Assembly (NCBI RefSeq): GCF_013460135.1
Contig: NZ_CP038155.1
Location: 558,001-622,000 of the forward strand
Direction: 5' to 3'
Source: Arsenophonus endosymbiont of Aphis craccivora
GTDB taxonomy: Bacteria > Pseudomonadota > Gammaproteobacteria > Enterobacterales > Enterobacteriaceae
Length of the DNA: 64,000 bases
Shown here: positions 10,786 through 20,824 of the stretch, one piece after another
Layout: each line of letters begins with the position of its first letter
Numbering within the stretch: position 1 is the stretch's first letter
Position numbers and translations under genes: made by a program
Notes under the pieces: generated by a model
Told to the model about the DNA's origin: nothing
Databases searched by the model: none
Seen by the model: only the letters and a program-made list of their open reading frames with translations

Positions 10786-10904
10786 TTATATCTCGTCCAC
10801 AGAATGACCTGATAATGCCTGACGAATAGAGATATCCATACGTCTGGCAGCAAAATCCTGTGTTTGCTTATCCAGTTGTTTAATTGCATTTTCAATCGCA
10901 ACAG
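10786..10904 (-). pseudogene. hscA: HscA chaperone, last 39 codons only
   Basis: The minus strand reads ...[18 protein letters not shown]...[10 protein letters not shown] then stop, matching the C-terminus of E. coli HscA (ending KGHSVDEV). HscA is the Hsp70-type chaperone that works with HscB on IscU. Everything upstream is replaced by IS903 copy 2, which abuts the fragment directly. Because the IS has no matching target duplication and glnE lies beyond it, the rest of hscA is either elsewhere in the genome or lost. Confidence 0.92.
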
Positions 10905-11959
10905 GGCTTTGTTGAATAAATCAGAATTAGCCGACAGGATGGCTCCCTCTGCTACAGCTGTTATCCGATCCTGACGCTGTGTGGCATACCCAACAACGTC
11001 ATACGGTTCAGCGCTTTGACCATCGCCATTGCTTCACCTACCTGAGCCTCATAGTCACGCAGCCTCAGATGGCCACCCAGCAAAGTTTTTATGCGGAACA
11101 TCGCTGTTTCTGCCACTGAACGCCGGTGATAACCCACTTTCTTTTTCCACATATCATTACTCCTGCTCAGACGCTGATTCGCCACCGCATAGTTACGTTC
11201 ATGGTACTTGTCCGGCCAGTATTTCGCTCCGCTTCGCGGCGGGATAAGGGGCCTGATTTTCTTTCTTAGCAACGCATCGTGGCAGTAACAGGCGTCATAA
11301 GCACCGTCTGCTGACACTTCCCTGATTTTCCGGTGGGTTTGGTTAATCAGGCCCGGCAGTGACTGCGCATCTGTCGTTCCGCTGAGCGATAAGTCGGCAC
11401 AGATAATCTCATGAGTCACACTGTCTGCTGCCAGATGAAGCTTGCGCCACACTCTTCGTCTGTCAGCCCCATGCTGCCTGACTTTCCATTCACCTTCGCC
11501 AAAGACCTTCAGACCGGTACTGTCGATGACCAGATGCGAGATTTCACCACGCGGTGGCGTTTTTATGCTGATGTTGACGCTCTTTGCTCGTCTGCTGACC
11601 AGCTAGTAGTCCGGACAGCACAGCGGCTAAGACATGAGTTTAAAAATCGAATCAACGAAGCCCTGTAATGCCCGGAGCGACAGGTTAAACACACGCTTCA
11701 TCATCAGGACAGTGGTAACAGCCATATCGCTGTAGTAAAGCGGCCGGCCACGACCTTCAGGCGAAGAACTGTCAGTCCATCCAGCGATGGCCGACTCATC
11801 AAGCCAGACCGTCAGGGAACCGCGTTGTCTGAGTGCCTTGTTGTACGCGGGCCAGTTGGTAATTTTAAACTTTTGCTTTGCCATGGGGACCTGATGTTGA
11901 AACGAATTTAGCGATCAGCTCCGCCAATCACCTAAAAGTTCGATTTATTCAACAAAGCC
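10905..11959 (-). mobile_element. IS903-type insertion sequence, copy 2, defective and without target duplication
   Basis: A full-length 1055-base element with both 18-bp terminal repeats. The flanking nonamers differ (TCGCAACAG on the hscA side, CCTAATCGG on the glnE side). Simple insertion leaves 9-bp repeats, so this copy marks a recombination junction between two IS copies. In E. coli hscA and glnE are far apart. Its transposase carries two stop codons. Confidence 0.93.
10961..11884 (-). pseudogene. IS903-type transposase (copy 2), two nonsense mutations
   Basis: Same 307-codon frame as the intact copies, but codon 86 is TAG (TTG in intact copies) and codon 94 is TAG (TCG in intact copies). 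Only the first 85 residues can be translated. The catalytic Asp193 and Glu259 lie downstream of the stops. The TAG at codon 86 and a Thr-to-Pro change at codon 111 are shared with copy 7, which points to common descent or gene conversion. Confidence 0.93.
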
Positions 11960-12570
11960 CCTAATCGGGTAAAAAACTGGCCATTGTCCATCTGACGACG
12001 ACCCCCTTGGGTAACTCCATTTTCAGGAAAGGCAAAAATCAAATCAACATCAGATGAAAAATTTAGCTCTCCGCTGCCTAACTTACCCATAGCAAGGATC
12101 AACAATGGTTGTGGTCGCCCTAGGTTATCACAAGGTGTGCCCCCATTATGACAATACTGGACATACAACCAATCTCTTGCAGCGATGATTAACGTTTCGG
12201 CAAGCACACTCAGATGCTGCAATATTTGCGGCATACTATCCTTATGTAATATCTGTAGCCACGCTATTCTAATCAGCATTTGATGGCGAAATTGCCTTAG
12301 GATCCGCTGCAACCCTTCCTCGGCAGTTATATTGGCTAGCTTTTCGATTAACCATTGATGATAATGTTGCCATTTGCCTATTTGCGGTGGCTTTTGACGT
12401 ATAACCGTCCACCAGACAGGATGGTTTTTGATCTGCAAGTAGGCAAAATCACTTAAGGCAAAAAATATTTTTTCCTGTGACGATAGAGGTAAAAGTTCAG
12501 GCGCGTAACGCTGAAAATCATATACCACCCTTTGCGTCTGCTGAACCAAGATTGATGGCCGCAATTTCAT
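11960..12570 (-). pseudogene. glnE: GlnE adenylyltransferase, N-terminal fragment
   Basis: About 203 residues match the start of E. coli GlnE (946 residues), the bifunctional enzyme that adenylylates and deadenylylates glutamine synthetase. The nucleotidyltransferase signature is present (MGKLGSGELNFSSDVDLIFAFPE, roughly residues 166-188), followed by GGRRQMDNGQFFTRLG, where IS903 copy 2 begins. The remaining three quarters, including the second catalytic domain, is missing. Glutamine synthetase would lose this control unless another copy exists. The gene keeps an AAAGG-type ribosome site before its ATG. Confidence 0.9.
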
Positions 12571-12583
12571 AAAATGCCTTTCA

Positions 12584-12728
12584 TTAGGATAGTGTTAAAG
12601 CCGTAAGCCATTGGGTAAAAGAAAGTTTGCAACGCAACCAATCCGCACTATAACAGAGTTGCTGGGGTTGAATATCCGCAGTAGCCAATAATGCCGTTAT
12701 TTTTTTAATGGCGATGCTTGAACAAAAT
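12584..12728 (-). pseudogene. Possible 3' remnant of ygiF (upstream of glnE)
   Basis: The minus strand has an open frame of about 47 codons ending in TAA 13 bases before the glnE ATG (reading ...CYSADWLRCKLSFTQWLTAL). In E. coli ygiF (inorganic triphosphatase) lies between glnE and ygiM in this orientation, so position suggests a ygiF tail. The residues do not clearly resemble the E. coli C-terminus, so the assignment rests on location. The frame is cut at 12728 by truncated IS903 copy 3. Confidence 0.35.
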
Positions 12729-13548
12729 ATGGACTGACAGTTCTTCGCCTGAAGGTCGTGGCCGGCCGCTTTACTACAGCGATATGGCTGTTACCACTGT
12801 CCTGATGATGAAGCGTGTGTTTAACCTGTCGCTCCGGGCATTACAGGGCTTCGTTGATTCGATTTTTAAACTCATGTCTTTGCCGCTGTGCTGTCCGGAC
12901 TACTCGCTGGTCAGCAGACGAGCAAAGAGCGTCAACATCAGCATAAAAACGCCAACGCGTGGTGAAATCTCGCATCTGGTCATCGACAGTACCGGTCTGA
13001 AGGTCTTTGGCGAAGGTGAATGGACAGTCAGGCAGCATGGGGCTGACAGACGAAGAGTGTGGCGCAAGCTTCATCTGGCAGCAGACAGTGTGACTCATGA
13101 GATTATCTGTGCCGACTTATCGCTCAGCGGAACGACAGATGCGCAGGCACTGCCGGGCCTGATTAACCAAACCCACCGGAAAATCAGGGAAGTGTCAGCA
13201 GACGGTGCTTATGACGCCTGTTACTGCCACGACGCGTTGCTAAGAAAGAAAATCAGGCCCCTTATCCCGCCGCGAAGCAGAGCGAAATACTGGCAGGACA
13301 AGTACCATGAACGTAACCATGCGGTGGCGAATCAGCGTCTGAGCAGGAGTAATGATATGTGGAAAAAGAAAGTGGGTTATCACCGGCGTTCAGTGGCAGA
13401 AACAGCGATGTTCCGCATAAAAACTTTGCTGGGTGGCCATCTGAGGCTGCGTGACTATGAGGCTCAGGTAGGTGAAGCAATGGCGATGGTCAAAGCGCTG
13501 AACCGTATGACGTTGTTGGGTATGCCACACAGCGTCAGGATCGGATAA
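12729..13548 (+). pseudogene. IS903-type transposase (copy 3), N-terminally truncated
   Basis: The reading frame is open from about codon 36 to the normal stop and retains Asp121, Asp193 and Glu259. The N-terminal DNA-binding part is missing. A chance ATG in the flank (12718) would give a 276-residue hybrid beginning MNKIWTDSS. It shares Arg219 and Gln224 (RSRAKYWQDK) with copy 4, and has a private Thr at residue 134. With no left end, the protein and element are presumed inactive. Confidence 0.88.
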
Positions 13549-13604
13549 CAGCTGTAGCAGAGGGAGCCATCCTGTCGGCTAATTCTGATTTATTCAACAA
13601 AGCC
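12729..13604 (+). mobile_element. IS903-type insertion sequence, copy 3, left end deleted
   Basis: The element is homologous from within transposase codon 35 to the right inverted repeat, 876 bases. The left repeat and first 179 bases are missing, so it cannot move by itself. The right end is intact (…TTTATTCAACAAAGCC). The junction at 12729 joins IS sequence directly to a non-IS flank, so a deletion removed the left end together with neighbouring DNA, probably most of ygiF. Confidence 0.92.
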
Positions 13605-13918
13605 GTTTAACATAAATAAGCCAGAAAACAGCAGCCAAAGCGTGATTCATTTTTCCTTACTAACAGTCAAAAATTGTTTCTAAAAACAATTCTAATATTA
13701 ATTAAGTCTATATTAATAACTAAACACCAGAAAAATAACTAACAAAGAATTTTATTCTATGGTTTTTACCTGAAAATAATAAAAAATGAAATATTATTAA
13801 TAATGGCAAATCAATTAAAAGAATTATTATTTTACCTTTTTAGATTTGCATCAATACATTTAACGCATTAGTATCAGCGAATAGCACTTTTTTCACAGTT
13901 TGAAGATAGTTGAATACA
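13605..13918 (+). other. Non-coding gap between IS903 copy 3 and ygiM
   Basis: About 310 AT-rich bases. On the minus strand a short frame starts at 13650 (MNHALAAVFWLIYVK) behind a good TAAGGA ribosome site and runs straight into the IS end, so it may be the head of a gene destroyed by copy 3. I could not identify it. The ygiM promoter should lie in the last 100 bases, but no strong -35/-10 pair stands out. Confidence 0.4.
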
Positions 13919-14542
13919 ATGAGAAAATTTCCTTTATTTATCTTAGCATTGATAGGATTTAACCTGCCAATGACAACTCAAGCAGAAGAAACGCTTTATG
14001 TTTCTGATGAACTGCCTACCTTTATCCATCGAGGACCTGGAACCGATTATCGCATTATTGGTAGCCTTAAAAGTGGTGATCAAGTTCAGTTATTGAACAC
14101 AGATGCTGAAACCGGCTACGACCAAGTTCTTGATTATAAAGGACGAGTTGCTTGGTTCCCCAAAAATCAACTCAGCAAAACACCCAGTGTAAAAGCACGT
14201 ATTCCCTTACTTGAAAAGGAAAATCAAGCATTACGTGAAAAATTGACCAGCATTGATAGTAACTGGAATAATCAAACCAGTGAAATGCAAAGCAAAGTGG
14301 CAGCCAGTGATCAAACTATTGCTAATCTAATCGCAGAAAACGAAAAACTGAAAAATGAGTTAATCCGCTCAGAAAAAAAATTAGAGATTGCACAAATAAA
14401 TCTTGATAATAATCGCCGCGAGCTCATTTTACAGTGGTTTATGTATGGCGGTGGCGTTGCCGGTGCAGGTTTAATTTTTGGTTTATTATTACCTCATCTC
14501 ATCCCACGACGTAAAAAACGTAATGAACGCTGGATGAATTAA
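13919..14542 (+). CDS. ygiM: YgiM, SH3-domain membrane protein (TIGR04211 type)
   Basis: 207 residues from ATG 13919 (E. coli YgiM 206). It has a cleavable-looking signal peptide, then a bacterial SH3 domain (about 25-90; ETLYVSDELPTFIHRGPG), a long coiled coil (about 100-165) and a C-terminal membrane segment (about 175-195; WFMYGGGVAGAGLIFGLLLP) before a basic tail. A TTG three codons upstream (13910) with GAAG before it is an alternative start. Function is not established for the family. It lies 9 bases before cca and is probably co-transcribed. Confidence 0.9.
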   Translation: MRKFPLFILALIGFNLPMTTQAEETLYVSDELPTFIHRGPGTDYRIIGSLKSGDQVQLLNTDAETGYDQVLDYKGRVAWFPKNQLSKTPSVKARIPLLEKENQALREKLTSIDSNWNNQTSEMQSKVAASDQTIANLIAENEKLKNELIRSEKKLEIAQINLDNNRRELILQWFMYGGGVAGAGLIFGLLLPHLIPRRKKRNERWMN

Positions 14543-14551
14543 AAAAATACC

Positions 14552-15790
14552 ATGCAGATTTATCTTGTTGGTGGCGCGGTAAGAGATCAGCTACTAGGGT
14601 TGCCTGTTTCTGATCGTGACTGGGTAGTGGTCGGAGCTACCCCAGATGATTTAATCAAATTAGGTTTCCAGCAAGTAGGTAAGGATTTTCCCGTTTTTCT
14701 CCATCCAAAAACACGTGAAGAGTATGCCCTGGCTCGTACAGAACGCAAAACGGGTGTTGGCTATACCGGTTTTTCTTGCTATGCCGCACCTGATGTCACG
14801 ATAGAAGAGGATCTGTTACGTCGAGATTTGACCATCAATGCGATTGCGCAAACTGAAGATGGGCAACTGATTGATCCATACCATGGTGAACGGGATATAA
14901 AAAATCGCCTATTACGCCACGTTTCCGCTGCTTTTGCCGAAGATCCTCTGCGAATACTCAGAGTGGCACGTTTTGCTGCTCGGCTAGCTAACCAAAAATT
15001 TACTATTGCCAATGAAACACAATCGTTGATGAAAAAAATGGTTTTTAATCATGAGCTTAGTACAATTAGCGCAGAAAGAGTGTGGGGAGAAACGGAAAAA
15101 GCACTACAATCATTATCGCCTGAAATCTATTTTCGTGTCTTATATGATTGTAGCGCGCTAGCTATTCTTTTTCCTGCAATTAATCAATTATTTGGCACAC
15201 CGGCAGCGGCAAAATCACATCCCGAAATAGATACCGGAATACATACGCTTTTAACCTTAAAGGTAGCGGCCTCATTAACTGACAATGTCGAAACTCGCTT
15301 CGCTGCTCTCTGCCATGACTTTGGTAAAGCGCTGACCCCATCTGAACAATGTCACACTCATGACGATTATGTTAGCAAAGGTATTTCGCTAATTGAGGCT
15401 ATGTGCAATCGACTACGTATTCCTAATAGAATGAAAGAATTAGCTAAATTAGTGGCTCGTTTTCATCAACAAATCCACCAAATTCATCAGTTAACACCAG
15501 AAACTGTTATTAATCTATTTAATCAATTAGATAGTTGGCGCAAGCCGGAGCGTATCAATCAATTAGTCATCGCCTGTGAAGCAGATGCCCGCGGCAGGAT
15601 AGGGCGAGAGCATATCACTTATCCACAAGCTAAATTTGTTATTGAAGCGTTTAAGACTGTACAACAAGTATCAAGCAAAGATCTTATTGTGCAGGGTATA
15701 ACGGGGATCGCGATCAGGGATGAGCTTAACCGAAAACGTATCCAAACATTAACTTACTGGTGGCAGCAACAAACCATTCTACCGATTTAA
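14552..15790 (+). CDS. cca: Multifunctional CCA tRNA nucleotidyltransferase/phosphohydrolase
   Basis: Adds and repairs the CCA 3' end of tRNAs. Full length at 412 residues, identical to E. coli. The class II nucleotidyltransferase core starts at residue 5 ([12 protein letters not shown]) with catalytic Asp21 and Asp23 (SDRDWVV). A C-terminal HD phosphohydrolase domain is marked by ALCHDFGKA. It follows ygiM and is convergent with folB, whose stop is 6 bases away. uppP (bacA), which sits between cca and folB in E. coli, is absent. Confidence 0.97.
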   Translation: MQIYLVGGAVRDQLLGLPVSDRDWVVVGATPDDLIKLGFQQVGKDFPVFLHPKTREEYALARTERKTGVGYTGFSCYAAPDVTIEEDLLRRDLTINAIAQTEDGQLIDPYHGERDIKNRLLRHVSAAFAEDPLRILRVARFAARLANQKFTIANETQSLMKKMVFNHELSTISAERVWGETEKALQSLSPEIYFRVLYDCSALAILFPAINQLFGTPAAAKSHPEIDTGIHTLLTLKVAASLTDNVETRFAALCHDFGKALTPSEQCHTHDDYVSKGISLIEAMCNRLRIPNRMKELAKLVARFHQQIHQIHQLTPETVINLFNQLDSWRKPERINQLVIACEADARGRIGREHITYPQAKFVIEAFKTVQQVSSKDLIVQGITGIAIRDELNRKRIQTLTYWWQQQTILPI

Positions 15791-15796
15791 GCTAAC

Positions 15797-16153
15797 CTAA
15801 ACAGATTTTGTCCGCTCTATAATCACACCAACCTGCTTAGCCTGCGCCACCGCACCTGGCTTACAAACTTTAACGCGGACCCAACAACTATTGAACTGAT
15901 TTAAAATAATATCAGCAATCTCCTGCGCAACCCGTTCTATCAATGCAAATTTTTGTGTTTCTATATGTTTAATTACCAATTGGCTAACCTGCGCATAATC
16001 TAAACAACTTTCCACTTGATCACTTTTGGCTGCGCGCTGATTATCCCATCCCATCTCAATATCGAGCAACAATTTCTGTTGGATCGTTTGTTCCCAATCA
16101 TAAGCACCAATGGTTGTGAATACTGATAACTGTTCAATAAATATAATGTCCAT
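15797..16153 (-). CDS. folB: Dihydroneopterin aldolase
   Basis: Catalyses the retro-aldol step giving 6-hydroxymethyl-dihydropterin in folate synthesis. 118 residues, close to E. coli FolB (122). Family residues are visible: MDIIFIEQLSVFTTIGAYDWEQ at the N-terminus (Glu22 binds the pterin) and the catalytic-lysine region VRVKVCKPGAV near residue 98. It is transcribed alone, divergent from plsY. Confidence 0.95.
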   Translation of the reverse strand: MDIIFIEQLSVFTTIGAYDWEQTIQQKLLLDIEMGWDNQRAAKSDQVESCLDYAQVSQLVIKHIETQKFALIERVAQEIADIILNQFNSCWVRVKVCKPGAVAQAKQVGVIIERTKSV

Positions 16154-16520
16154 TTAACCTTCTCTCATTTTTTAATTGCGATAAATAATCGCTTTCCAGA
16201 TACTTCTCTATTATCATTGACAAAAATGGCCCAATGATCACACATTTTAGTAAAATTTGCGGCAATAATAGGAGATTAACGACTATCATGCTGACAGATT
16301 TTGCCAAAAAAACCAAAAAGTTGAAAAATAATTCACTATAACTAAAAAATAAATTTAGCAAAGATATTCCTTAGTTTTACTAACAACTATACTGTATATT
16401 TCATTAATGATCTGATATCCCTATGATCTTTAAAACACGGTCTGCAAATAATACTTCGATAAAATACATGTATTATTAATGCGTTAAGTTAAAAAGGTCT
16501 TGATTATTTGGAGTAATGAT
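16154..16520 (+). other. Divergent promoter region folB/plsY
   Basis: About 370 AT-rich bases between the folB and plsY starts. It should contain both promoters. No single -35/-10 pair is convincing enough to call. A 75-codon frame on the minus strand (16134-16361) overlaps the folB start and has no resemblance to a known protein, so I do not treat it as a gene. The plsY ribosome site GGAG is at 16509-16512. Confidence 0.5.
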
Positions 16521-17177
16521 ATGAGTGCAATCGCACTTGGCATGATTATCTTCGCTTATCTCTGTGGTTCAATCTCCAGCGCCGTCTTGATCTGCCGATT
16601 GATAGGTATTCCTGATCCCAGAGGCCATGGTTCCGAGAATCCTGGAGCAACCAACGTGTTACGCATTGGTGGAAAAGCGGCTGCTTTAGCTGTGCTCATT
16701 TGCGACATCCTAAAAGGGATGATCCCAGTATGGCTAGCCTATTATTTAAATATTCCTCCTTTTTACCTTGGAATTATTGCCATTGCCGCCTGTTTGGGCC
16801 ATATTTACCCCATTTTCTTTGGTTTTAAAGGTGGAAAAGGCGTTGCTACTGCTTTTGGCTCAATTGTTGCCATTGGCTGGGGGTTATCTGGCGTTGTCGC
16901 AGGTACCTGGCTACTGACTGTACTACTCAGTGGATATTCATCATTAGGAGCTATTGTAACTGCTCTATTAGCTCCCTTGTATGTTTGGTGGTTTAAACCG
17001 GAATTCACCTTCCCGGTTGCGATGCTTTCATGTCTCATACTCTTTAGCCATCATGATAACATTCAGCGTCTGTGTAGAGGCCAAGAAAGCCTTATATGGC
17101 AAAAAATGAAGAAAAAAAGCGAAAAAACAAATAAAGAACTGATTCAAGCCACTAAAAAGCAAGAAAAAAATGATTAA
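16521..17177 (+). CDS. plsY: Glycerol-3-phosphate acyltransferase PlsY
   Basis: An inner-membrane enzyme that transfers an acyl group from acyl-phosphate to glycerol-3-phosphate, the first step of phospholipid synthesis. 218 residues with about five membrane segments. Family motifs: [12 protein letters not shown] (about 39-50), [13 protein letters not shown] (about 100-112) and the C-terminal HHDNIQRL. The start [10 protein letters not shown] matches E. coli and has GGAG 8 bases upstream, so an in-frame ATG at 16500 was not used. The basic Lys-rich tail is a little longer than in E. coli. Confidence 0.95.
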   Translation: MSAIALGMIIFAYLCGSISSAVLICRLIGIPDPRGHGSENPGATNVLRIGGKAAALAVLICDILKGMIPVWLAYYLNIPPFYLGIIAIAACLGHIYPIFFGFKGGKGVATAFGSIVAIGWGLSGVVAGTWLLTVLLSGYSSLGAIVTALLAPLYVWWFKPEFTFPVAMLSCLILFSHHDNIQRLCRGQESLIWQKMKKKSEKTNKELIQATKKQEKND

Positions 17178-17206
17178 CTACTGATTACTGTGTTAATTTT
17201 TAGACT

Positions 17207-18247
17207 TTAAGTTGATTTATGCACAGTTGTTGTTGCTAACGGTGATAAATCTGCTAGTGGCCAACGTGCTTTCACGGTGATATCCAGGCTATTACTTACG
17301 CCATTTTTTAAACGGATCATGCCGGCCAGTGCTATCATTGCGCCATTATCAGTACAAAATTCTGGTCGAGCATAAAAAACCTGGCCGCCAATTTTTGTTA
17401 TCGATTCTGCCATTTTTAGCCGTAAGGTACGATTTGCACTTACACCACCTGCCATAACCAAACGCTTAGAACCCGTTTGTTCTAAAGCACGTTTACATTT
17501 GATCACTAATGTATCCACAACAGCATCTTCAAATGCCCGAGCAATATCAGCAGCGGTTTGTTGATCCATACTATTATTACGAATGGTATTGGCAGCAAAA
17601 GTTTTTAACCCTGAGAAACTAAAATCCAGTCCCGGACGGTCTGTCATCGGACGAGGAAATACAAAACGGCCAGCCTGTCCTTGCCCTGCCATCAATGAGA
17701 GTGCTGGCCCGCCCGGATAATCCAAACCTAATAATTTTGCTGTCTTATCAAAAGCTTCACCCGCAGCATCATCAATTGATTCGCCTAATAACTGATATTG
17801 ACCAATCGCTATTACATTAATTAACTGAGTATGCCCACCAGAGACCAATAATGCTACAAAAGGGAATTCAGGACTATTTTCTTCCAGCATTGGCGCCAGT
17901 AGATGCCCTTCCATGTGATGAATAGGAATAGCCGGCACTTGCCCAGCAAATGCTAATGAACGCCCGATTGTTGCTCCCACCAATAAAGCACCGATCAAAC
18001 CAGGACCCGCGGTATAAGCAACCGCATCAATATCACCAGCAGTTGAATCCGCTTGTTGTAGTGCCGCTTTAATTAAAGGAATTGTTTTACGAATATGATC
18101 GCGAGAAGCTAATTCAGGCACCACTCCGCCATAATCGGCATGTAATTTTACCTGGCTATATAATTGATTGGCTAATAAACCTAATTGATCATCATAAATC
18201 GCGATACCCGTTTCATCGCAAGATGTTTCTATACCTAAAACACGCAT
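17207..18247 (-). CDS. tsaD: tRNA N6-threonylcarbamoyladenosine synthase subunit TsaD
   Basis: The catalytic subunit that transfers the threonylcarbamoyl group to A37 of ANN-decoding tRNAs. 346 residues (E. coli 337). It has the ASKHA fold signatures: [11 protein letters not shown] at the start, metal ligands in HHMEGH (about 110-115), VSGGHTQL, and [12 protein letters not shown]. It is divergent from rpsU across about 320 bases, as in E. coli. No defects seen. Confidence 0.97.
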   Translation of the reverse strand: MRVLGIETSCDETGIAIYDDQLGLLANQLYSQVKLHADYGGVVPELASRDHIRKTIPLIKAALQQADSTAGDIDAVAYTAGPGLIGALLVGATIGRSLAFAGQVPAIPIHHMEGHLLAPMLEENSPEFPFVALLVSGGHTQLINVIAIGQYQLLGESIDDAAGEAFDKTAKLLGLDYPGGPALSLMAGQGQAGRFVFPRPMTDRPGLDFSFSGLKTFAANTIRNNSMDQQTAADIARAFEDAVVDTLVIKCKRALEQTGSKRLVMAGGVSANRTLRLKMAESITKIGGQVFYARPEFCTDNGAMIALAGMIRLKNGVSNSLDITVKARWPLADLSPLATTTVHKST

Positions 18248-18468
18248 ATATTACTCACCACCTTAGCTAATAACGCAAGTTTATCACTATTTATGTAAAA
18301 AAGGTGCAACTTCTCAGCAAATAAATAACTGTCTATCTGGATTAAATCAGTTATAATTAATATAAATAATTTGTAGGGCTTATTCATTATCATCTAGACT
18401 ATTCCAACTATTTTGTTATTAAAAATAAATAATTGGGTGATTTTGTGCGTTTCGTTTTTATACAGCAC

Positions 18469-18498
18469 TTTACAAAGCCCTACACATTGAAGTAAAAT
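18469..18498 (+). promoter_or_regulatory. Candidate sigma70 promoter for rpsU-dnaG-rpoD
   Basis: TTTACA at 18469-18474 and TAAAAT at 18493-18498 are separated by 18 bases, about 70 bases before the rpsU ATG. It lies in the divergent tsaD/rpsU gap (18248-18569), where E. coli also carries the operon promoters. The call rests on consensus matching only. Confidence 0.45.
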
Positions 18499-18557
18499 TC
18501 CGCACCATTTTAAAGACAGCTGGCTATGATATTGCTAGCAAAAACCGATTTTTTTGA

Positions 18558-18785
<228 letters not shown>

Positions 18786-18843
18786 TTGCTACGGTTCAAC
18801 AATCGTAACAATTCGACAGCAGTGATTAAGTGATTACAAGAAG

Positions 18844-18880
18844 GCCGTGCTTTCTAACAGGAAGCACGGCTTGTTATCTT
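18844..18880 (+). terminator. Internal terminator/attenuator between rpsU and dnaG
   Basis: GCCGTGCTT and AAGCACGGC form a 9-bp perfect stem followed by TTGTTATCTTT. It lies between the rpsU stop and the dnaG start, where E. coli has the partial terminator that keeps S21 far more abundant than primase. The architecture is conserved here. Confidence 0.8.
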
Positions 18881-18897
18881 TCATCAATGAAGAGTTT

Positions 18898-20643
18898 ATG
18901 GCTGGACGAATCCCGCGTACATTTATCAATGATTTATTGGCCAGAACCGATATCGTTGATCTTATTGATACTAAAGTGCCGCTAAAAAAGCAAGGCAAAA
19001 ACCATCACGCGTGTTGTCCATTTCATAATGAAAAAACGCCCTCATTTACAGTTAATGGCGATAAACAATTTTATCACTGTTTTGGCTGTGGCGCTCATGG
19101 TAATGCCATTGATTTTTTGATGAACTATGACAAGCTTGATTTTGTCGAAACGATTGAAGAACTGGCTACCATGCACGGACTGGAAATTCCTTATGAAAAC
19201 GGCAACAGTTCAAACCAAATAGAGCGGCATCAGCGACAAAATCTTTATCAATTAATGGATGAAATTAATCAATTTTATCAATATTTATTGAATAAATTAG
19301 ACTCGCAGAGTGCAAAACAATATTTAATACAGCGCGGCTTAAGTGATGAAGTTATTTATCGCTTTTCTATCGGTTTTGTCCCAAGCGGCTGGGACAACCT
19401 ACTCAAGCATTTCGCTAAACACGCTGATAGCCATAAACAGCTAGATGCTGCTGGTATGTTAGTTACCAATAATAATGGCCGCACTTACGATCGCTTTCGT
19501 GAACGTATAATGTTTCCAATCCGGGATCGTAGAGGACGTGTCGTGGCATTTGGTGGCCGTGTTTTAGATGACACATTACCAAAATATCTCAATTCACCAG
19601 AAACTGAGATTTTTCATAAAAGCCGTCAATTATACGGCTTATATGAAGCAACACAAAATAATCTGGCACTTTCTAAACTATTAGTTGTCGAAGGTTATAT
19701 GGATGTTGTCGCTCTGGCGCAATTTGGTATTAATTATGCCGTAGCGTCATTAGGTACTTCAACCACGGCAGAGCATATCCAGTTACTTTTTCGGACAACA
19801 GATACGGTTATTTGTTGTTATGATGGGGATAAAGCTGGTCGCGAAGCCGCATGGCGAACGCTTGAAACGGCACTTCCCTATTTGAGTGATGGCCGCCAAC
19901 TACAATTTATGTTTTTACCTAATGGCGAGGATCCTGATTCACTAATACGCAAAGAAGGTAAAACAAATTTTGAACAACGGATGGATACATCCCACTCTTT
20001 GTCTACATTTTTGTTTGATACATTGGTTGCACAAGTTGATTTAAGCAGTCATGAAGGTAAAGCAAAATTCAATCGTCTTGCTATCCCTTTAATTAAAAAA
20101 GTGCCTGGTGATACTTTACAGTTATATTTGGCACAAGAATTAGGTAATTTTATTGGTATTCCTGATACTTCGCGTATTTTTTCCATGATCGAAAAAGGAT
20201 CGGCGGAAAAAACAAATTATCAGACACCAAAAATTAAACCGACAACAATGCGAATATTGATCGCATTATTGGTACAAAATCCAAATTTTGTCAGCCTAAT
20301 TCCTACTCTTGATGGAATTAAGCACTCACAATTACCAGGATTAGCGCTGTTTTTAGAGTTAGTTGAACTTTGTCAATCTCATCCTGGCATAAATACTGGT
20401 CAATTATTGGAATGCTATCGTAATAATAAATTTGTTAAACAACTTGAAAAACTGGCAACTTGGAATGATATAGAGATAGAAGAGATAGCGGAAAAAATGT
20501 TCAAGGATGCGTTGGAGCATTTATTTATTACCGCGCTTGATGAAAGGTTCGCATTTCTGATGGCAAAAGAGCGAACAGAAGGCTTAACAAGTGAAGAACG
20601 TGAAGAAGTTCGTTTAATTACTGTTGCAAGAATCAAGCAGTAA
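18898..20643 (+). CDS. dnaG: DNA primase
   Basis: Synthesises RNA primers at the replication fork. 581 residues from MAGRIPRTFIND, matching E. coli DnaG (581). The N-terminal CHC2 zinc ligands are Cys40, His43, Cys61 and Cys64. The TOPRIM core has VVEGYMDVVAL and CCYDGDKAGR. The C-terminal DnaB-binding domain diverges most. A longer frame from 18847 would read through the rpsU terminator hairpin and lacks a ribosome site, so I chose the ATG at 18898, preceded by GAAGAG. Confidence 0.97.
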   Translation: MAGRIPRTFINDLLARTDIVDLIDTKVPLKKQGKNHHACCPFHNEKTPSFTVNGDKQFYHCFGCGAHGNAIDFLMNYDKLDFVETIEELATMHGLEIPYENGNSSNQIERHQRQNLYQLMDEINQFYQYLLNKLDSQSAKQYLIQRGLSDEVIYRFSIGFVPSGWDNLLKHFAKHADSHKQLDAAGMLVTNNNGRTYDRFRERIMFPIRDRRGRVVAFGGRVLDDTLPKYLNSPETEIFHKSRQLYGLYEATQNNLALSKLLVVEGYMDVVALAQFGINYAVASLGTSTTAEHIQLLFRTTDTVICCYDGDKAGREAAWRTLETALPYLSDGRQLQFMFLPNGEDPDSLIRKEGKTNFEQRMDTSHSLSTFLFDTLVAQVDLSSHEGKAKFNRLAIPLIKKVPGDTLQLYLAQELGNFIGIPDTSRIFSMIEKGSAEKTNYQTPKIKPTTMRILIALLVQNPNFVSLIPTLDGIKHSQLPGLALFLELVELCQSHPGINTGQLLECYRNNKFVKQLEKLATWNDIEIEEIAEKMFKDALEHLFITALDERFAFLMAKERTEGLTSEEREEVRLITVARIKQ

Positions 20644-20824
20644 TCTTGAAAAAGTAAAAAACATCCGGCTTAAGTGCCGTATAACGTAGGGCAAGCGCCT
20701 GTAAGTTGCCATGATGTAAAGGGCATGGCACATAAAATACTTAAATTCCCTTTAATTTTATTGTTGGCTGACTTGTTTTCGCCGACCAACAACAACCTAA
20801 ATTATGAAGTGTAGATACCGTATT

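Noticed and set aside
16134-16361. 75-codon minus-strand frame upstream of folB
   Set aside because: Overlaps the folB start, low complexity, no ribosome site and no family features.
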